Assembly (NCBI RefSeq): GCF_002646595.1
Contig: NZ_PDUD01000051.1
Span: forward strand, 1-64,000
DNA length: 64,000 bases
Source of the DNA: Flavilitoribacter nigricans DSM 23189 = NBRC 102662
Lineage (GTDB): Bacteria > Bacteroidota > Bacteroidia > Chitinophagales > Saprospiraceae
Direction: 5' to 3'
The notes below the pieces were generated by a model. That model saw only the letters and a program-made list of their open reading frames with translations, was not told the DNA's origin and did not search any database. The position numbers were made by a program, and so were the translations under genes. Positions 32,237 through 41,923 of this stretch are shown piece by piece. The number at the start of each line of letters is the position of its first letter. The stretch's first letter is position 1.

Positions 32237-35200
32237 CTAGCGCCCCGGTGTCCAGGGTGCACCGGCGGCCTGCAATGCCTCACCGTAATCAGCCAGCTTT
32301 TTGAAATAAGCCGTCAGATCATCACGAAATGCCGCAAAATCAGTTTCGGCCGAACGGATCAGGCGCTTATGCGTTTCCGTGGGTGTCTGCCGGGTGTTCC
32401 AGTGCCCGTAGGCTACCTGGCCGACCCGCGAGCTGATCGAGGGTGCCGTAGCTTCGTTCATGCTTTGCCGGATGCGGTCACCCGACAGCCTGGTTTGCAG
32501 GCCGGTTAACTCCACGCCGAGTGCATCCAGGCGGGAGAACAGTTCCGGTGTTGCTTTTGGCGTCTGGAGCAGCGCAGCTCTCATGTACCGCATTTTTTCA
32601 CGTGCCTGTCCGATCTCCCGGTTGGCGATCGAGACTTTTCTGGATAGCTCATTCGTCTGCTGCTGAAATTCGGCTACAGCCGTCACATCCGTCCCGTCGG
32701 GCAAAGAGGATACCGGTTTTACTATAAATTCCTGCTGGGTACCCAGGCTTTGGAAATCGCCATCATGCATAAGGAAAAGTTCTGCCGTATACGATCCGGG
32801 AGCAACCAGTGGCCCGACGGAAGCACCCGCCCAGGGCGGAACAAAATCCGGCTGGCTCAGACTGATCGGATCCGATGCCGGATAACGGAGGTCCCAACTG
32901 AGCCGGTGCACCCCCTTACCGGCTGTTCCTTCGATCCAGCGTACCGGATCGCCATTAGCCTGACGTATCGATAACAATAAGCGCGGAGCCGATTCCCCGG
33001 CTTCTTCCCGGAGTCGCTCCCAACCGGGAAAAGGTATATCTGCATTCTGCTTTTGCAGTGCTTTTTCGTCTTTTTGTCTCTCCTGTTTCAGGGTCATGGG
33101 CACCTCCGGCAAATAATAGGTAAAGACCGCTCCAAAAGGTGGGTTTTCGGTCACAAAACTCGTCGTACCCAGCGTCGGCATGCCCTTGGCCTGCATCGGT
33201 TCGTAGGGCACGTACCACCAGGCGTCCCGTACCGGGAAAAGTGCACTTATTTCATCATTGACGGCCTTTGTAATATCTCGCAGGGCCGAATAATCATCCA
33301 GGATATAGATCCCGCGTCCGAAGCTCGCTCCCACTAGATCATTATCCCGCTCGTGCAACTCCAGATCCCGGAACGGAATGGTGGGCACCCCTCCGCCCAA
33401 CTCGATCCAGTTCGTGCCGCCGTTCGGCGAGAAATAGATCCCGTATTCCGTACCGATGAACAGGAGATCCGGATCTAGATGATCCTGTTTGATCACCCAG
33501 ACGATCGTATTTTCCGGAAGGTCACCGCTGATCGAGCGCCAACTCCGGCCACGATCTGTACTTTTGAACAGATACGGATGGTAATCCCCGAGCTTATGGG
33601 CATCCGCAATCGCAAAGACCGTATTGGCATCGTGCCGGGAAGCTTCCACATCGTTGATGAAGGAAAGCGGCGGCACTCTCGGCAGTGCGGCTGCCGGACG
33701 CCAGTTGGCACCACCGTCTTCGGTTACCTGTATCCGGCCGTCGTCCGATCCGACGTAAATGACGCCCTCCGCCCGGGGAGATTCCGATATACCCGTGAGG
33801 GTCGCATACTGGGACATCGCCCCGTTGTCGTAAAGGGCATCGGCACTCCAGACCCGGCCCATCATTTCCAGCTCGTAGCGATTGCGGTTAGTCGTCAGAT
33901 CACCACTTATCGGTGCCCAGGAATTCCCCCGGTCGTCGCTGCGCCACAGTCGTTGAGAACCAAAATAGAGACGCTGGGTGTTGTGCGGACTGACCAGGAT
34001 TGGACTATCCCAGTTCCACCGCTCCGGCGGATCGTTCGGCTCGGGCTGCGGTTGAATGTTCAGCCCTTCCTCGCTCCGGCGGTCGTGCCGATGGAGATTC
34101 CCCTGCTGCGTTTGCATGTAAACTGTATTCGGATCGCTCGGATCAAAGGCGGTGTCGTAACCATCTGCCCCCAGCGGTACGTACCAGTCCCGGTTGCGCA
34201 CGCCTTCCACATTGGTCGTACGCGAAGGACCGATCAGCGTACCAAGATCCTGCGCACCGGCGACAATATTGTAAAAGGGTTCCGCGGCATCCAGATCAAT
34301 TTTATAGAACTGAGATACCGGCAGATTCGGGAAATGCCGCCAGGTCGTCCCTTCGTCAAAAGTCTCATAAAGGCCGGCATCGGTACCGCACAGGAAATGT
34401 TCGCCGTCCCGCGGATCGATCCAAAGCGCGTGATTATCGCTGTGCTTCTCGCGCCCGGTACCCAGATAATTGAAGGTTTTGCCACCGTCCCGGGTGACAT
34501 GCAGGAAAACGTCCATCTGGTAAACCAGATCCGGATTGACCGGTGAAGCTTCTATTTCCTGGTAGTAATGCGGCCCCGTACCGCCGGAAATGTAGGAATT
34601 CCTACGTTCCCAGCTTTCTCCTTTGTCGGCAGAGCGGTAGAAACCGCGCTCGGCTCCGTTAGCCTCTATGGTCGCATAAACGAGTTGGGGATCCGCCGGA
34701 GTAACCGCCAGGCCTATTTTGCCCATATCGCCTCCGGGTAGTCCGGTGCTGATGCGACGCCAGGTAGCTCCGTTATCCGTCGATTTATAAATACCGGATT
34801 GCGGCCCGCCCGCCAGCAGCGACCAGGTATGCCGCCGGCGCTGGTAAGCGGCAGCGTACAGTACATCGGGATTGGAAGGATCGAATTCCACATCCGTCAC
34901 CCCCGTATCCGGATCAATTTCCAGCACCTGTTGCCAGGTTTTGCCGCCATCTTCGGTTTTGTACAACCCACGATCTCCACCCGATGCCCAGAGGGGTCCT
35001 TCGGCGGCGACAAATACAACATCGCTATTTCTGGGGTCGACCAGTATGCGGCTGATATGCTCCGACTGTTCAAGGCCCATATTTTGCCAGGATCTGCCTC
35101 CATTGCGACTCAGGTATACTCCGGAACCCCAACCGACATGCCGGCCGCTGACGTTCTCCCCGGTGCCTACCCAGATCATTTCCGGGTTGCCGGGGTCAAT

Positions 35201-35539
35201 CGTTACTGTACCGATCGAATAAGACGGCTGGTCGTCAAAAACCGGTTTCCAGGAAATTCCACTATTCGTCGTTTTCCACAGGCCACCGGAGCCGACCGCC
35301 ACGTACCAGGTACTGCGATCAACGGGATGTACCGCAATATCCGCGAGGCGACCGCCCATCAGGGCCGGACCGATACTACGGAGTTGTAGTCCGGAGACGG
35401 CTTCTGCCAGGGCCTCTTTTTGCAGGTTCTGCCCGGTGAGTTCCGGTAAAAGCATGCAGTTGGTCAGGAGCAACAGAAATCCGGCAGTTAGGTAATTTCT
35501 TAGCAGAATTGGATTGATGGAGATTCGTATTTTGAGCAT
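32237..35539 (-). CDS. Large secreted Asp-box (VPS10/sortilin-type) propeller protein
   Basis: An 1100-residue protein with an N-terminal export signal (hydrophobic LTAGFLLLLTNC). It carries about eleven Asp-box motifs of the form S-x-D-x-G-x-x-W, for example TNSGISW, RNGGRSW, TEDGGKTW, STDNGATW, SDDRGNSW and STDRGRSW, spread over residues about 60-750, implying one or two large beta-propellers of the VPS10/BNR class. The last 300 residues include a beta domain and a long helical, charged end. Such Bacteroidota proteins are commonly labelled glycosyl hydrolase, but the sequence shows no catalytic motif I can assign. A role in binding or cleaving extracellular polymers is only a guess. Confidence 0.85.
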   Translation of the reverse strand: MLKIRISINPILLRNYLTAGFLLLLTNCMLLPELTGQNLQKEALAEAVSGLQLRSIGPALMGGRLADIAVHPVDRSTWYVAVGSGGLWKTTNSGISWKPVFDDQPSYSIGTVTIDPGNPEMIWVGTGENVSGRHVGWGSGVYLSRNGGRSWQNMGLEQSEHISRILVDPRNSDVVFVAAEGPLWASGGDRGLYKTEDGGKTWQQVLEIDPDTGVTDVEFDPSNPDVLYAAAYQRRRHTWSLLAGGPQSGIYKSTDNGATWRRISTGLPGGDMGKIGLAVTPADPQLVYATIEANGAERGFYRSADKGESWERRNSYISGGTGPHYYQEIEASPVNPDLVYQMDVFLHVTRDGGKTFNYLGTGREKHSDNHALWIDPRDGEHFLCGTDAGLYETFDEGTTWRHFPNLPVSQFYKIDLDAAEPFYNIVAGAQDLGTLIGPSRTTNVEGVRNRDWYVPLGADGYDTAFDPSDPNTVYMQTQQGNLHRHDRRSEEGLNIQPQPEPNDPPERWNWDSPILVSPHNTQRLYFGSQRLWRSDDRGNSWAPISGDLTTNRNRYELEMMGRVWSADALYDNGAMSQYATLTGISESPRAEGVIYVGSDDGRIQVTEDGGANWRPAAALPRVPPLSFINDVEASRHDANTVFAIADAHKLGDYHPYLFKSTDRGRSWRSISGDLPENTIVWVIKQDHLDPDLLFIGTEYGIYFSPNGGTNWIELGGGVPTIPFRDLELHERDNDLVGASFGRGIYILDDYSALRDITKAVNDEISALFPVRDAWWYVPYEPMQAKGMPTLGTTSFVTENPPFGAVFTYYLPEVPMTLKQERQKDEKALQKQNADIPFPGWERLREEAGESAPRLLLSIRQANGDPVRWIEGTAGKGVHRLSWDLRYPASDPISLSQPDFVPPWAGASVGPLVAPGSYTAELFLMHDGDFQSLGTQQEFIVKPVSSLPDGTDVTAVAEFQQQTNELSRKVSIANREIGQAREKMRYMRAALLQTPKATPELFSRLDALGVELTGLQTRLSGDRIRQSMNEATAPSISSRVGQVAYGHWNTRQTPTETHKRLIRSAETDFAAFRDDLTAYFKKLADYGEALQAAGAPWTPGR

Positions 35540-35643
35540 TGGCTGACTTTTAGATTTAGTGAAGTTTGAAGCGGCTCTGTAAATATAGGCTGTAGGGTTT
35601 CAAACACGAAATTTTGGAAGGGGAGTTGGTGAGGGAGTGACAT

Positions 35644-35687
35644 GGGGTGATGGGGTGATGGGGAGATGGGGAGATTGGGTGAGGGGG
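35644..35687 (+). repeat. Octamer repeat with G-quadruplex potential
   Basis: Units of ATGGGGTG/ATGGGGAG give four GGGG runs at 35644, 35652, 35660 and 35668 with 4-base loops, then GGG and GGGGG. This fits a G-quadruplex motif on the plus strand, ending 22 bases before the start codon of the membrane protein at 35710, so it would also be in its mRNA. The rest of 35540-35709 has no gene. Confidence 0.85.
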
Positions 35688-35709
35688 TATACATCACAAC
35701 TAAACGCTT

Positions 35710-36336
35710 ATGTATTATTTATTGATCATTGCGGTTGGTGTGCTTTTTATTGGTGGCTATCGGGCGTTGAGCCGCAGTAGCTGGTCTTTGCCTTTGTCGG
35801 TTGTGCGTATTTGCCGTTATGTACATTTCATTACCCTGGCGGCCGGTATTGGCTGGCTGTATCTGGTACTTTTCCGGAAGACGAAATTTAGTGTTGACGT
35901 GCTTAATCAGCTGATCCTCTTGCTACCGCTGATTACGGCCTTTTTACTGGCGAGTCTGGAAAAGGAAAAACTCAGCCGCAACGAGCGGCTATATTTTCGG
36001 ACTTTCCAGATCATACCCTTGGGTGGTTTGCTGGTATTGATGATCCCCTTTCTCGGATTGTCGTTACTTTTCTACTTGCTGTTCCCGGGCGGAACGGTCT
36101 ATTACGAAGATGAAAATATCAGGATCGAGCAGACCTTTTATGGTGTACTGGCTATGCGCTACCCGCCGGATGTTTACCAAAAGCGTGGCCCGTTCGTGAC
36201 GCGCCTGACCACCAAGATCTATTGCCCCGGTTCGGTGGACGAAGTCAAGGTACAACGCACGGGAAAAAGTTACCGCATCTATTATCTTACCGAAGACCAC
36301 CCACAGGAAACGTGCCTGAAAGACATTCAACTTTAA
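35710..36336 (+). CDS. Membrane protein of unknown function
   Basis: A 208-residue protein. Four hydrophobic segments are visible: residues 2-18, 35-56, 65-82 and 95-122 (IPLGGLLVLMIPFLGLSLLFYLL). The C-terminal 80 residues are soluble and basic, with the pattern YYEDENIRIEQTFYGVLA. I do not recognise the family. It is divergent from the propeller gene and its stop is 7 bases from the stop of the convergent hybrid sensor, leaving almost no room for a separate terminator. Confidence 0.7.
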   Translation: MYYLLIIAVGVLFIGGYRALSRSSWSLPLSVVRICRYVHFITLAAGIGWLYLVLFRKTKFSVDVLNQLILLLPLITAFLLASLEKEKLSRNERLYFRTFQIIPLGGLLVLMIPFLGLSLLFYLLFPGGTVYYEDENIRIEQTFYGVLAMRYPPDVYQKRGPFVTRLTTKIYCPGSVDEVKVQRTGKSYRIYYLTEDHPQETCLKDIQL

Positions 36337-36343
36337 GCCGGGG

Positions 36344-39300
36344 TCAAACTGCGGCTTCTTCCTGCGCGGCGAATTCTTTCGGGCTCATGCCGAATTCCTT
36401 TTTGAAAGCACGGCTGAAGGAGTTGGGCAGATCATAACCTACCCGGTACGCTACCTCCGAAATGGACAGGTTATTCTGCGCCAGCAGATCCTTGGCCCGT
36501 TTCAATCGGAAGGATTTCAGCAGGTCGATCGGTTTTTTGCCCGTCAGTTGTTTCACCTTTCGGATGAAATGCATGTGGCTCAGGTGGACCATCTTGCACA
36601 TCTGGTTGACGTTGAAGTCCGTATCTTCCAGGTGTTCTTCCATGATCTCCACGATGCGCTGCAGCAATTCTTCGTCAGGAGAAGCCAGCTTTACCTTTTG
36701 CGGAGTCAGCAGGAAATCCCGATTGAATGAAGTCTTCAGTTGGTCCCGCTGTTGCAACAGGTTTTCGATCCGGGCCATCAACAGTTCCGGGCTAAAGGGC
36801 TTGGTCACGTAAGCGTCGGCCCCTTTTTCAAAACCCTCAATGGTATTTTCTTCCAGTACTTTGGCCGTCAGCAGGATCACCGGGATATGACTGGTCGGCA
36901 CATCGGATTTGATCTTTTCGCAGAAACTCAGACCGTCCATTTCCGGCATCATCACATCACTGACGATGAGGTCAATGGTGTGAGCCTGAGCTTTCTTCAA
37001 TCCTTCTTTACCGTTACCGGCTTTGATGACGTCGTATTTTTCGCTCAGGAAAGATTCCAGGAAGAGTTGCATGTCCTTATGATCTTCTACCACCAGGATC
37101 TTCCGCCGTTCGGTGTTGTCCTCTTCCGCCAGAGCGGCCTTGATCTCGTGTTCCAGCGCCAAGGACTGCAGCAGGGAAGCCGCTTCCTTCTGGGCGAGTT
37201 TGAAGGGGGCCGCCGGTTTGGTTTGCCATTTCATTTCCGGCTTGCGGATGCAGGGCAGGAAAACGGTAAACACCGTGCCCACACCCACCTGGCTATCTAC
37301 GCGGATCTCACCGCGCTGCACGTTCACCAGTTCCTTGATATAGGCCAGGCCAATGCCCGAACTATTGGGATCCGCCTTCTGGGGTTCCGAAGCAAAAAAG
37401 CGCTCGTAGATGTGTTGCAGGTCTTCTTCGCGAATACCGCAACCGGTATCTTCCACGCGGATCTCCAGATAATCTTCGTACAGCGCCGGCAGTCCGGCTT
37501 CCTGGGCGGAGAGCTGGTTGAGTTTCACTATAATGCTGCCGCCGGAGGCCGTATGTTTGAAGGCATTGGACAGCAGATTGACCATGATCTTTTCCATTTT
37601 ATCGGGATCGATGGTCCATTCGTCCTGGGGACATTGGTGTTCGAATTCCAGATAAACCTCTTTTTCCACCGCCAGATTTTCAAACATACCGACGATCTCA
37701 CCGATAAAATCCGACAGAGAAACCGTAAGAAAATTCAGGTCCAGGTTACTGTTTTCGATCCGTCGGATCTCCAGCAACTGGTTGATCAGTTTCAACAGAC
37801 GGTTGGAGTTGCGGTCAATGATCTGGTACAAGCCATTGCGGGTACATTCCGGCAACTCGTGGCCGTTCCGGATCAACTGATCGACAGGACCGGAGATCAG
37901 GGTCAGCGGTGTCCGCAATTCGTGGGAGATATTGGTAAAAAAGCCCAGCTTGGCCTTGGAAAGCTCTTCGATCTGCACCACCATCTCTTCCAGGCGATCC
38001 TTTTGCTGCTTGATCTCGGCGTTCCTTTCTTCCAGGTTCTGGTTGGCCAGTTCAAGCACTTTTGCCTGTTTGATGATCTGTTCCTGCTGGGTAAGGATCT
38101 CTTCGTTCTGGGAGGCGATCTTTTCGTTTTTATCCTGCAGCTTGCCGTTCACCTGGTGGAGCGACTCGTTGAGCAATTCCAGTTTCCTTTTCTTGGTAAT
38201 GATCCGGTATTCGAATACCCCAAGCACGGTAAAGAAAGCCAATAGCAGCAGGATGAACCACATCTGTTTCCAGACGGGCGGCAGTACGGTAAATTCGATC
38301 ACCGCCGGTGTGGGATCCACATTGAGGTCCTGATCCCGGGCCCGCACCTGCAGGGTGTAGGTGCCGTTGCTCAGGCTCATAAAAGTGAAGTTGTTATCGG
38401 TACTGTAGGGAGACCAGTCCGCATCGCCCAGTTTGTAGGAGTACATCAGTTCCTTGTGGGCCGACTGGGCGAAAAAGTCGTTTCCATCCCACTTCACCAG
38501 CGTATTCCCTTCGGGAGAAACTTCCTTGGAGAACATGGTGACCACCGTTTCCGGCGGCGTTTTATCCGGTCGGTATTTGTGGGCGACGAAACAGTGCTTT
38601 TCCCCTTCGCGGGTCTTGTTGTAGGAAAAGGCGCGGCGCTTCCAGGAACGGCTGGACTTGTTGATCCAGATGGATCCTTCCCGGTCGTGCAGCAGCATAC
38701 CGCCTTCGAAATCCATATTGAGTTCTTCCGGAAAAACTTTGCTCACCCAGGCGTTGCCGTCAAAGCGACAAATATCGTTCTCAGTCGCCACGTAAATGCA
38801 GTCCGGCGAAACGATATCCATACTGATCACCGTATTACCCGACAGGCCGTTGGAGTTATCGAAATTGCGCCATTGCTTACCGTCAAACATAAAAACTCCG
38901 TAGTAGCGCGAGCCCGCCAGCAACAGTTCTTCGTTGCTGGATACCACGTTTACGAATTGCTGTAAACGCGAATCCGTATGGCGTTGCCAGGTATCGCCGT
39001 GCAGTCCGTAAAAGTTACTGCCGCCGATCCAGATCCGACCGTCCGGCGACTGGCCGATACCGTATACATTGGACTGGCTCAGGCCATTCTCGCCTCCCGG
39101 GTGATGCACCCATCTTTTATCTTTATCCAGTGGATTGAGCAACTGCATAACGCCGCCCTGATGCCCCTTATCCGATTCAGAATCCACGGCTCCACCGAAC
39201 CAGAGGTTACCCGAACGATCTTCGTAGACCGACCGATAATCCACCCCCCAGGAAAGTCGCGCATGGAGTTGGCGTTCCCAGACACCGTCCCGGAGCAGGG

Positions 39301-40606
39301 CCGTCGCGGCCATTCCCTTGTGGGAACCTGCCGCCCAGATCTGACCGTTGCGGGTCTTTACCACCCGGATCGGAGCGTCCATCAGACCGTCTTCCACACC
39401 GTAGGCCTGCCACACTCCTTCCTGCTGCCGGACGATCTTCCCGTTTACTTCCAGATACCATTCGGCCCCGTCCGCTTCCTGAAACTGAAAATTCAGATCG
39501 GCGTAGGAGATCCAGTTATCGAAAGAGAAATCCAGGAAAAAGACTTTCGATTTGTAGCCGGCTACCCAGAGGTAATTGCCTTTGCTTTTTTGCAGCAGTA
39601 CCCGATTGGCCGGAATGGGGTAATCCGGAGCCGTATACATGGCCCACTTTTGGTCCTTGAAGGCATATAATTTACCGAGCGATCCGATCCAGATGGTACC
39701 GTCATCGCTCTGTACGATATCCGTCATGTATTCATCTCCACTGAACTGATCACTCAGCTTGATGTATTCCCATTTACCGTCCCTCAATACCGAGATCCCG
39801 GTTTTGTACACGGCATTGATCACCCATATCGCACCGTCCTTATCCTCCATCATTTTCTGGGCGTCTCCCAGCTGGAATTTTTCATTCGAGGTGTACACTT
39901 CGTACTGGGAAATAAAATCTTTGGCCAGCTCGGAGATGTGGAAAGAAAGCAGGCGCCCCTTGTCATTGGGCATATTCACCGCCAGCCAGACCCGGTCTTC
40001 CCGGTCCTGGATGATGTCCGTGATATCGCGAAAATCCTGTTCGGGCGTCAGCTCATTCGGCAGGGAGACCCACTCTACTTCCGGGATCCGTTTCCGGTAT
40101 TCATCGATGCGGGTTTCGGAGGTATAAATGCGCACGTAGTCCCCGAGCAGGACCAATCCCCGGTTGGAGGGGGCGGCGATGATCCCGGGAGAGAGCTCGG
40201 TGAGTTTGTTGAATTGAAATGGGATCTTATCGGGAATATGGAGCTTTTTAGTCCAGTTACGCCCCACCAGTTGAAAAATGCCGGTAGCCGACGCGGCGTA
40301 CACCGTACCGTCTTTGGCCACGTAGACCTGCTCCATGGGAGAGGCGTCCAGGCCGTTTTCCTGGTTGTGCAATTTCCACTCGTACCCATTGTACTCGTAT
40401 ATGCCATTGTTAAAGGGGATCCAGACCGTTTGATCTCTGCCTTCAAAAATGCCCCGGATCCCTTTGCCTTCGAGTTCGGGGAATTGCTTCCATCGCCACG
40501 ATTGCGTAAGTGGATCGACGATGGTTGGTTCGTAAGGTGTAGTCGCTAACAGTGTCAGAGAGCACCCTAAAAACATAAATATGTTTACGAGGGGCGATTT
40601 CCACAT
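36344..40606 (-). CDS. Hybrid two-component system sensor-regulator (HTCS)
   Basis: A 1420-residue one-protein signalling system typical of Bacteroidota polysaccharide loci. After a signal segment (1-22) come Reg_prop propeller repeats (about 40-660) that sense glycan fragments in the periplasm, then a Y_Y_Y domain (about 710-775), one TM helix (about 782-802), a coiled coil (803-885), HisKA with phospho-accepting H895 (SHELRTP), HATPase_c (about 1000-1118, N1014, DTGCGI), a receiver with D1217 (VSDVMMPEMDG) and a C-terminal AraC-type HTH (about 1315-1415, ending FSRAFKKEFGMSPKEF). All catalytic residues are present. It lies between the xylan and pectin modules; since xylan genes have their own LacI operator, the pectin module is its likelier target. 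Confidence 0.97.
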   Translation of the reverse strand: MWKSPLVNIFMFLGCSLTLLATTPYEPTIVDPLTQSWRWKQFPELEGKGIRGIFEGRDQTVWIPFNNGIYEYNGYEWKLHNQENGLDASPMEQVYVAKDGTVYAASATGIFQLVGRNWTKKLHIPDKIPFQFNKLTELSPGIIAAPSNRGLVLLGDYVRIYTSETRIDEYRKRIPEVEWVSLPNELTPEQDFRDITDIIQDREDRVWLAVNMPNDKGRLLSFHISELAKDFISQYEVYTSNEKFQLGDAQKMMEDKDGAIWVINAVYKTGISVLRDGKWEYIKLSDQFSGDEYMTDIVQSDDGTIWIGSLGKLYAFKDQKWAMYTAPDYPIPANRVLLQKSKGNYLWVAGYKSKVFFLDFSFDNWISYADLNFQFQEADGAEWYLEVNGKIVRQQEGVWQAYGVEDGLMDAPIRVVKTRNGQIWAAGSHKGMAATALLRDGVWERQLHARLSWGVDYRSVYEDRSGNLWFGGAVDSESDKGHQGGVMQLLNPLDKDKRWVHHPGGENGLSQSNVYGIGQSPDGRIWIGGSNFYGLHGDTWQRHTDSRLQQFVNVVSSNEELLLAGSRYYGVFMFDGKQWRNFDNSNGLSGNTVISMDIVSPDCIYVATENDICRFDGNAWVSKVFPEELNMDFEGGMLLHDREGSIWINKSSRSWKRRAFSYNKTREGEKHCFVAHKYRPDKTPPETVVTMFSKEVSPEGNTLVKWDGNDFFAQSAHKELMYSYKLGDADWSPYSTDNNFTFMSLSNGTYTLQVRARDQDLNVDPTPAVIEFTVLPPVWKQMWFILLLLAFFTVLGVFEYRIITKKRKLELLNESLHQVNGKLQDKNEKIASQNEEILTQQEQIIKQAKVLELANQNLEERNAEIKQQKDRLEEMVVQIEELSKAKLGFFTNISHELRTPLTLISGPVDQLIRNGHELPECTRNGLYQIIDRNSNRLLKLINQLLEIRRIENSNLDLNFLTVSLSDFIGEIVGMFENLAVEKEVYLEFEHQCPQDEWTIDPDKMEKIMVNLLSNAFKHTASGGSIIVKLNQLSAQEAGLPALYEDYLEIRVEDTGCGIREEDLQHIYERFFASEPQKADPNSSGIGLAYIKELVNVQRGEIRVDSQVGVGTVFTVFLPCIRKPEMKWQTKPAAPFKLAQKEAASLLQSLALEHEIKAALAEEDNTERRKILVVEDHKDMQLFLESFLSEKYDVIKAGNGKEGLKKAQAHTIDLIVSDVMMPEMDGLSFCEKIKSDVPTSHIPVILLTAKVLEENTIEGFEKGADAYVTKPFSPELLMARIENLLQQRDQLKTSFNRDFLLTPQKVKLASPDEELLQRIVEIMEEHLEDTDFNVNQMCKMVHLSHMHFIRKVKQLTGKKPIDLLKSFRLKRAKDLLAQNNLSISEVAYRVGYDLPNSFSRAFKKEFGMSPKEFAAQEEAAV

Positions 40607-40774
40607 TTTATTTGCTGAAGTTGATTTATAGGCAAAATAAATAATTTATCGGGATTTGTCGAAAGGTTTGCCTCCTAAAACAATGTTCAGCGGACAGCAT
40701 TTGGGGGGATTGTAGTGGGATTTGTGTGGTGGGGACACCCCAGGGATCGCATGGGCGTGTTTAGTTCTCAAATT

Positions 40775-41040
40775 ATTGAAAATGAAAAAATGGCAATTTC
40801 AATAGCAATGGCAAATTCAATATCTCCAAATCAAGCGAAAAGGTAAATATCGGAGTAAAATGCTGCCTGGTACCTTGCTATTGGAATTGAGATTGACATT
40901 GCAATTGAAAATGGGGAAATGGCAAGTTCAATAGCAATGGGAAATTAAATTCTCCAAATCAGGCGAAAAGGGAAATACCGGAGCAAAATGCGGCCTTGTA
41001 CCTTGCTATTGTAATTGAAATTGACATTGCAATTGAAAAA
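40775..41040. repeat. 128-bp tandem repeat made of CAATnn and ATTGnn hexamers
   Basis: Two long units start at 40775 and 40904, with the beginning of a third at 41032 (periods 129 and 128). Each unit opens with about five CAATnn steps (CAATtt CAATag CAATgg) and closes with about five ATTGnn steps (ATTGga ATTGag ATTGac ATTGca), so its ends can pair as an imperfect hairpin around a less repetitive centre (tctccaaatcaagcgaaaag). The copies differ at scattered sites. The rest of 40607-41062 contains no gene that I can support. Confidence 0.85.
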
Positions 41041-41062
41041 TTCTACAAGAAATCAGCACCGC

Positions 41063-41923
41063 CTAAACACAAACCTCCATGCCCTCCCGGGCCAAAGCGC
41101 AGTTCGGAAATATTTTCTGGTATTTTTCTACAACGGCCAGCAGGAACTCATCGTCGTGATCGGGATCATGGTGGGTAAAGATCAGCTGTTTCGCATTCGC
41201 CAGTTCGGCCACCGCCACCGCCTGGGAATAACTGCTGTGCCCCCAGCCGCGGTGTTCATTCAGTTGCTCATCGGTGTACTGAGCATCGTGGATCAACAGA
41301 TCGGCGTCCCGGCAGAACGCCACGACTTCCGGATTGATGGAAGTGCCATGTTCCAGGTCGGTACAGATCACGACCGACCGACCGCAGGCTTCCATCCGGT
41401 AACTGAAGGCACCGCTCGGATGACAGTGCATGAGATATTTGAAATCTACGTACTCCTCCATCTTCAGGTAGTTTTCGTATTCTTCGGCAGTAAAGAACTG
41501 CAGATCGGCGCCCATGCGGTTCAACGGGACCGGAAAATATTCCTTCTGCATCTGCACTTCGAAAATGTGCTTGAGATCCTGGTCCTTCATCTCGTCGCGC
41601 GGGAAAAAGATGGCAATCTTCTTATTGGGATCATAAGCCGGATCAAAAAACGGAAAGCCCTGAATGTGGTCCCAGTGAAAATGGGTGAATACGAGGAAAA
41701 TAAATTCCGTCTCCGGCAGCAGCCCCTGCATGATCTCCCGGCCGAGTTTACGGATACCCGTACCCGCATCGAAAATAACGATCATCTTACTCCGATCATT
41801 AATCAGCAGGTCCGCATAAATGCAGGTTGTATTGCCTCCGAAAAGCTGGAAGCCCTTTTCACACACCGGAGTGGATCCTCTCGCACCATAAAACCGGATC
41901 TGCCAGACTGGTTCTTCTTTCAT
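41063..41923 (-). CDS. Metallo-beta-lactamase-fold hydrolase
   Basis: The ATG at 41923 (MKEEPVW) is preceded by gaaggga at a suitable distance and begins right at the conserved fold; the open frame upstream to 42031 is probably not coding. The 286-residue protein has FYGARGSTPV at the start of the domain, the metal motif THFHWDHIQGFP, H and D ligands in the CHPSGAFSY and CTDLEH regions, and LIFTHHDPDHDD near the end. This is the PhnP/cAMP-phosphodiesterase-like group of MBL-fold enzymes that cleave phosphodiesters. Cytoplasmic, no signal peptide. The substrate cannot be read from sequence. Confidence 0.88.
   Translation of the reverse strand: MKEEPVWQIRFYGARGSTPVCEKGFQLFGGNTTCIYADLLINDRSKMIVIFDAGTGIRKLGREIMQGLLPETEFIFLVFTHFHWDHIQGFPFFDPAYDPNKKIAIFFPRDEMKDQDLKHIFEVQMQKEYFPVPLNRMGADLQFFTAEEYENYLKMEEYVDFKYLMHCHPSGAFSYRMEACGRSVVICTDLEHGTSINPEVVAFCRDADLLIHDAQYTDEQLNEHRGWGHSSYSQAVAVAELANAKQLIFTHHDPDHDDEFLLAVVEKYQKIFPNCALAREGMEVCV

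Noticed and set aside
33479-34546. Plus-strand open frame (355 codons) inside the propeller gene
   Set aside because: It is antisense to a region with regular Asp-box motifs and has no recognisable protein features.
36740-38245. Long plus-strand open frame (501 codons) across the HTCS kinase region
   Set aside because: It is the shadow of the coiled-coil and kinase coding sequence, with no homologous features of its own.
40775-41040. CRISPR array or transposon inverted repeats
   Set aside because: The period of 128 bases, two copies only and internal hexamer structure fit a tandem repeat, and no transposase or target duplication is visible.
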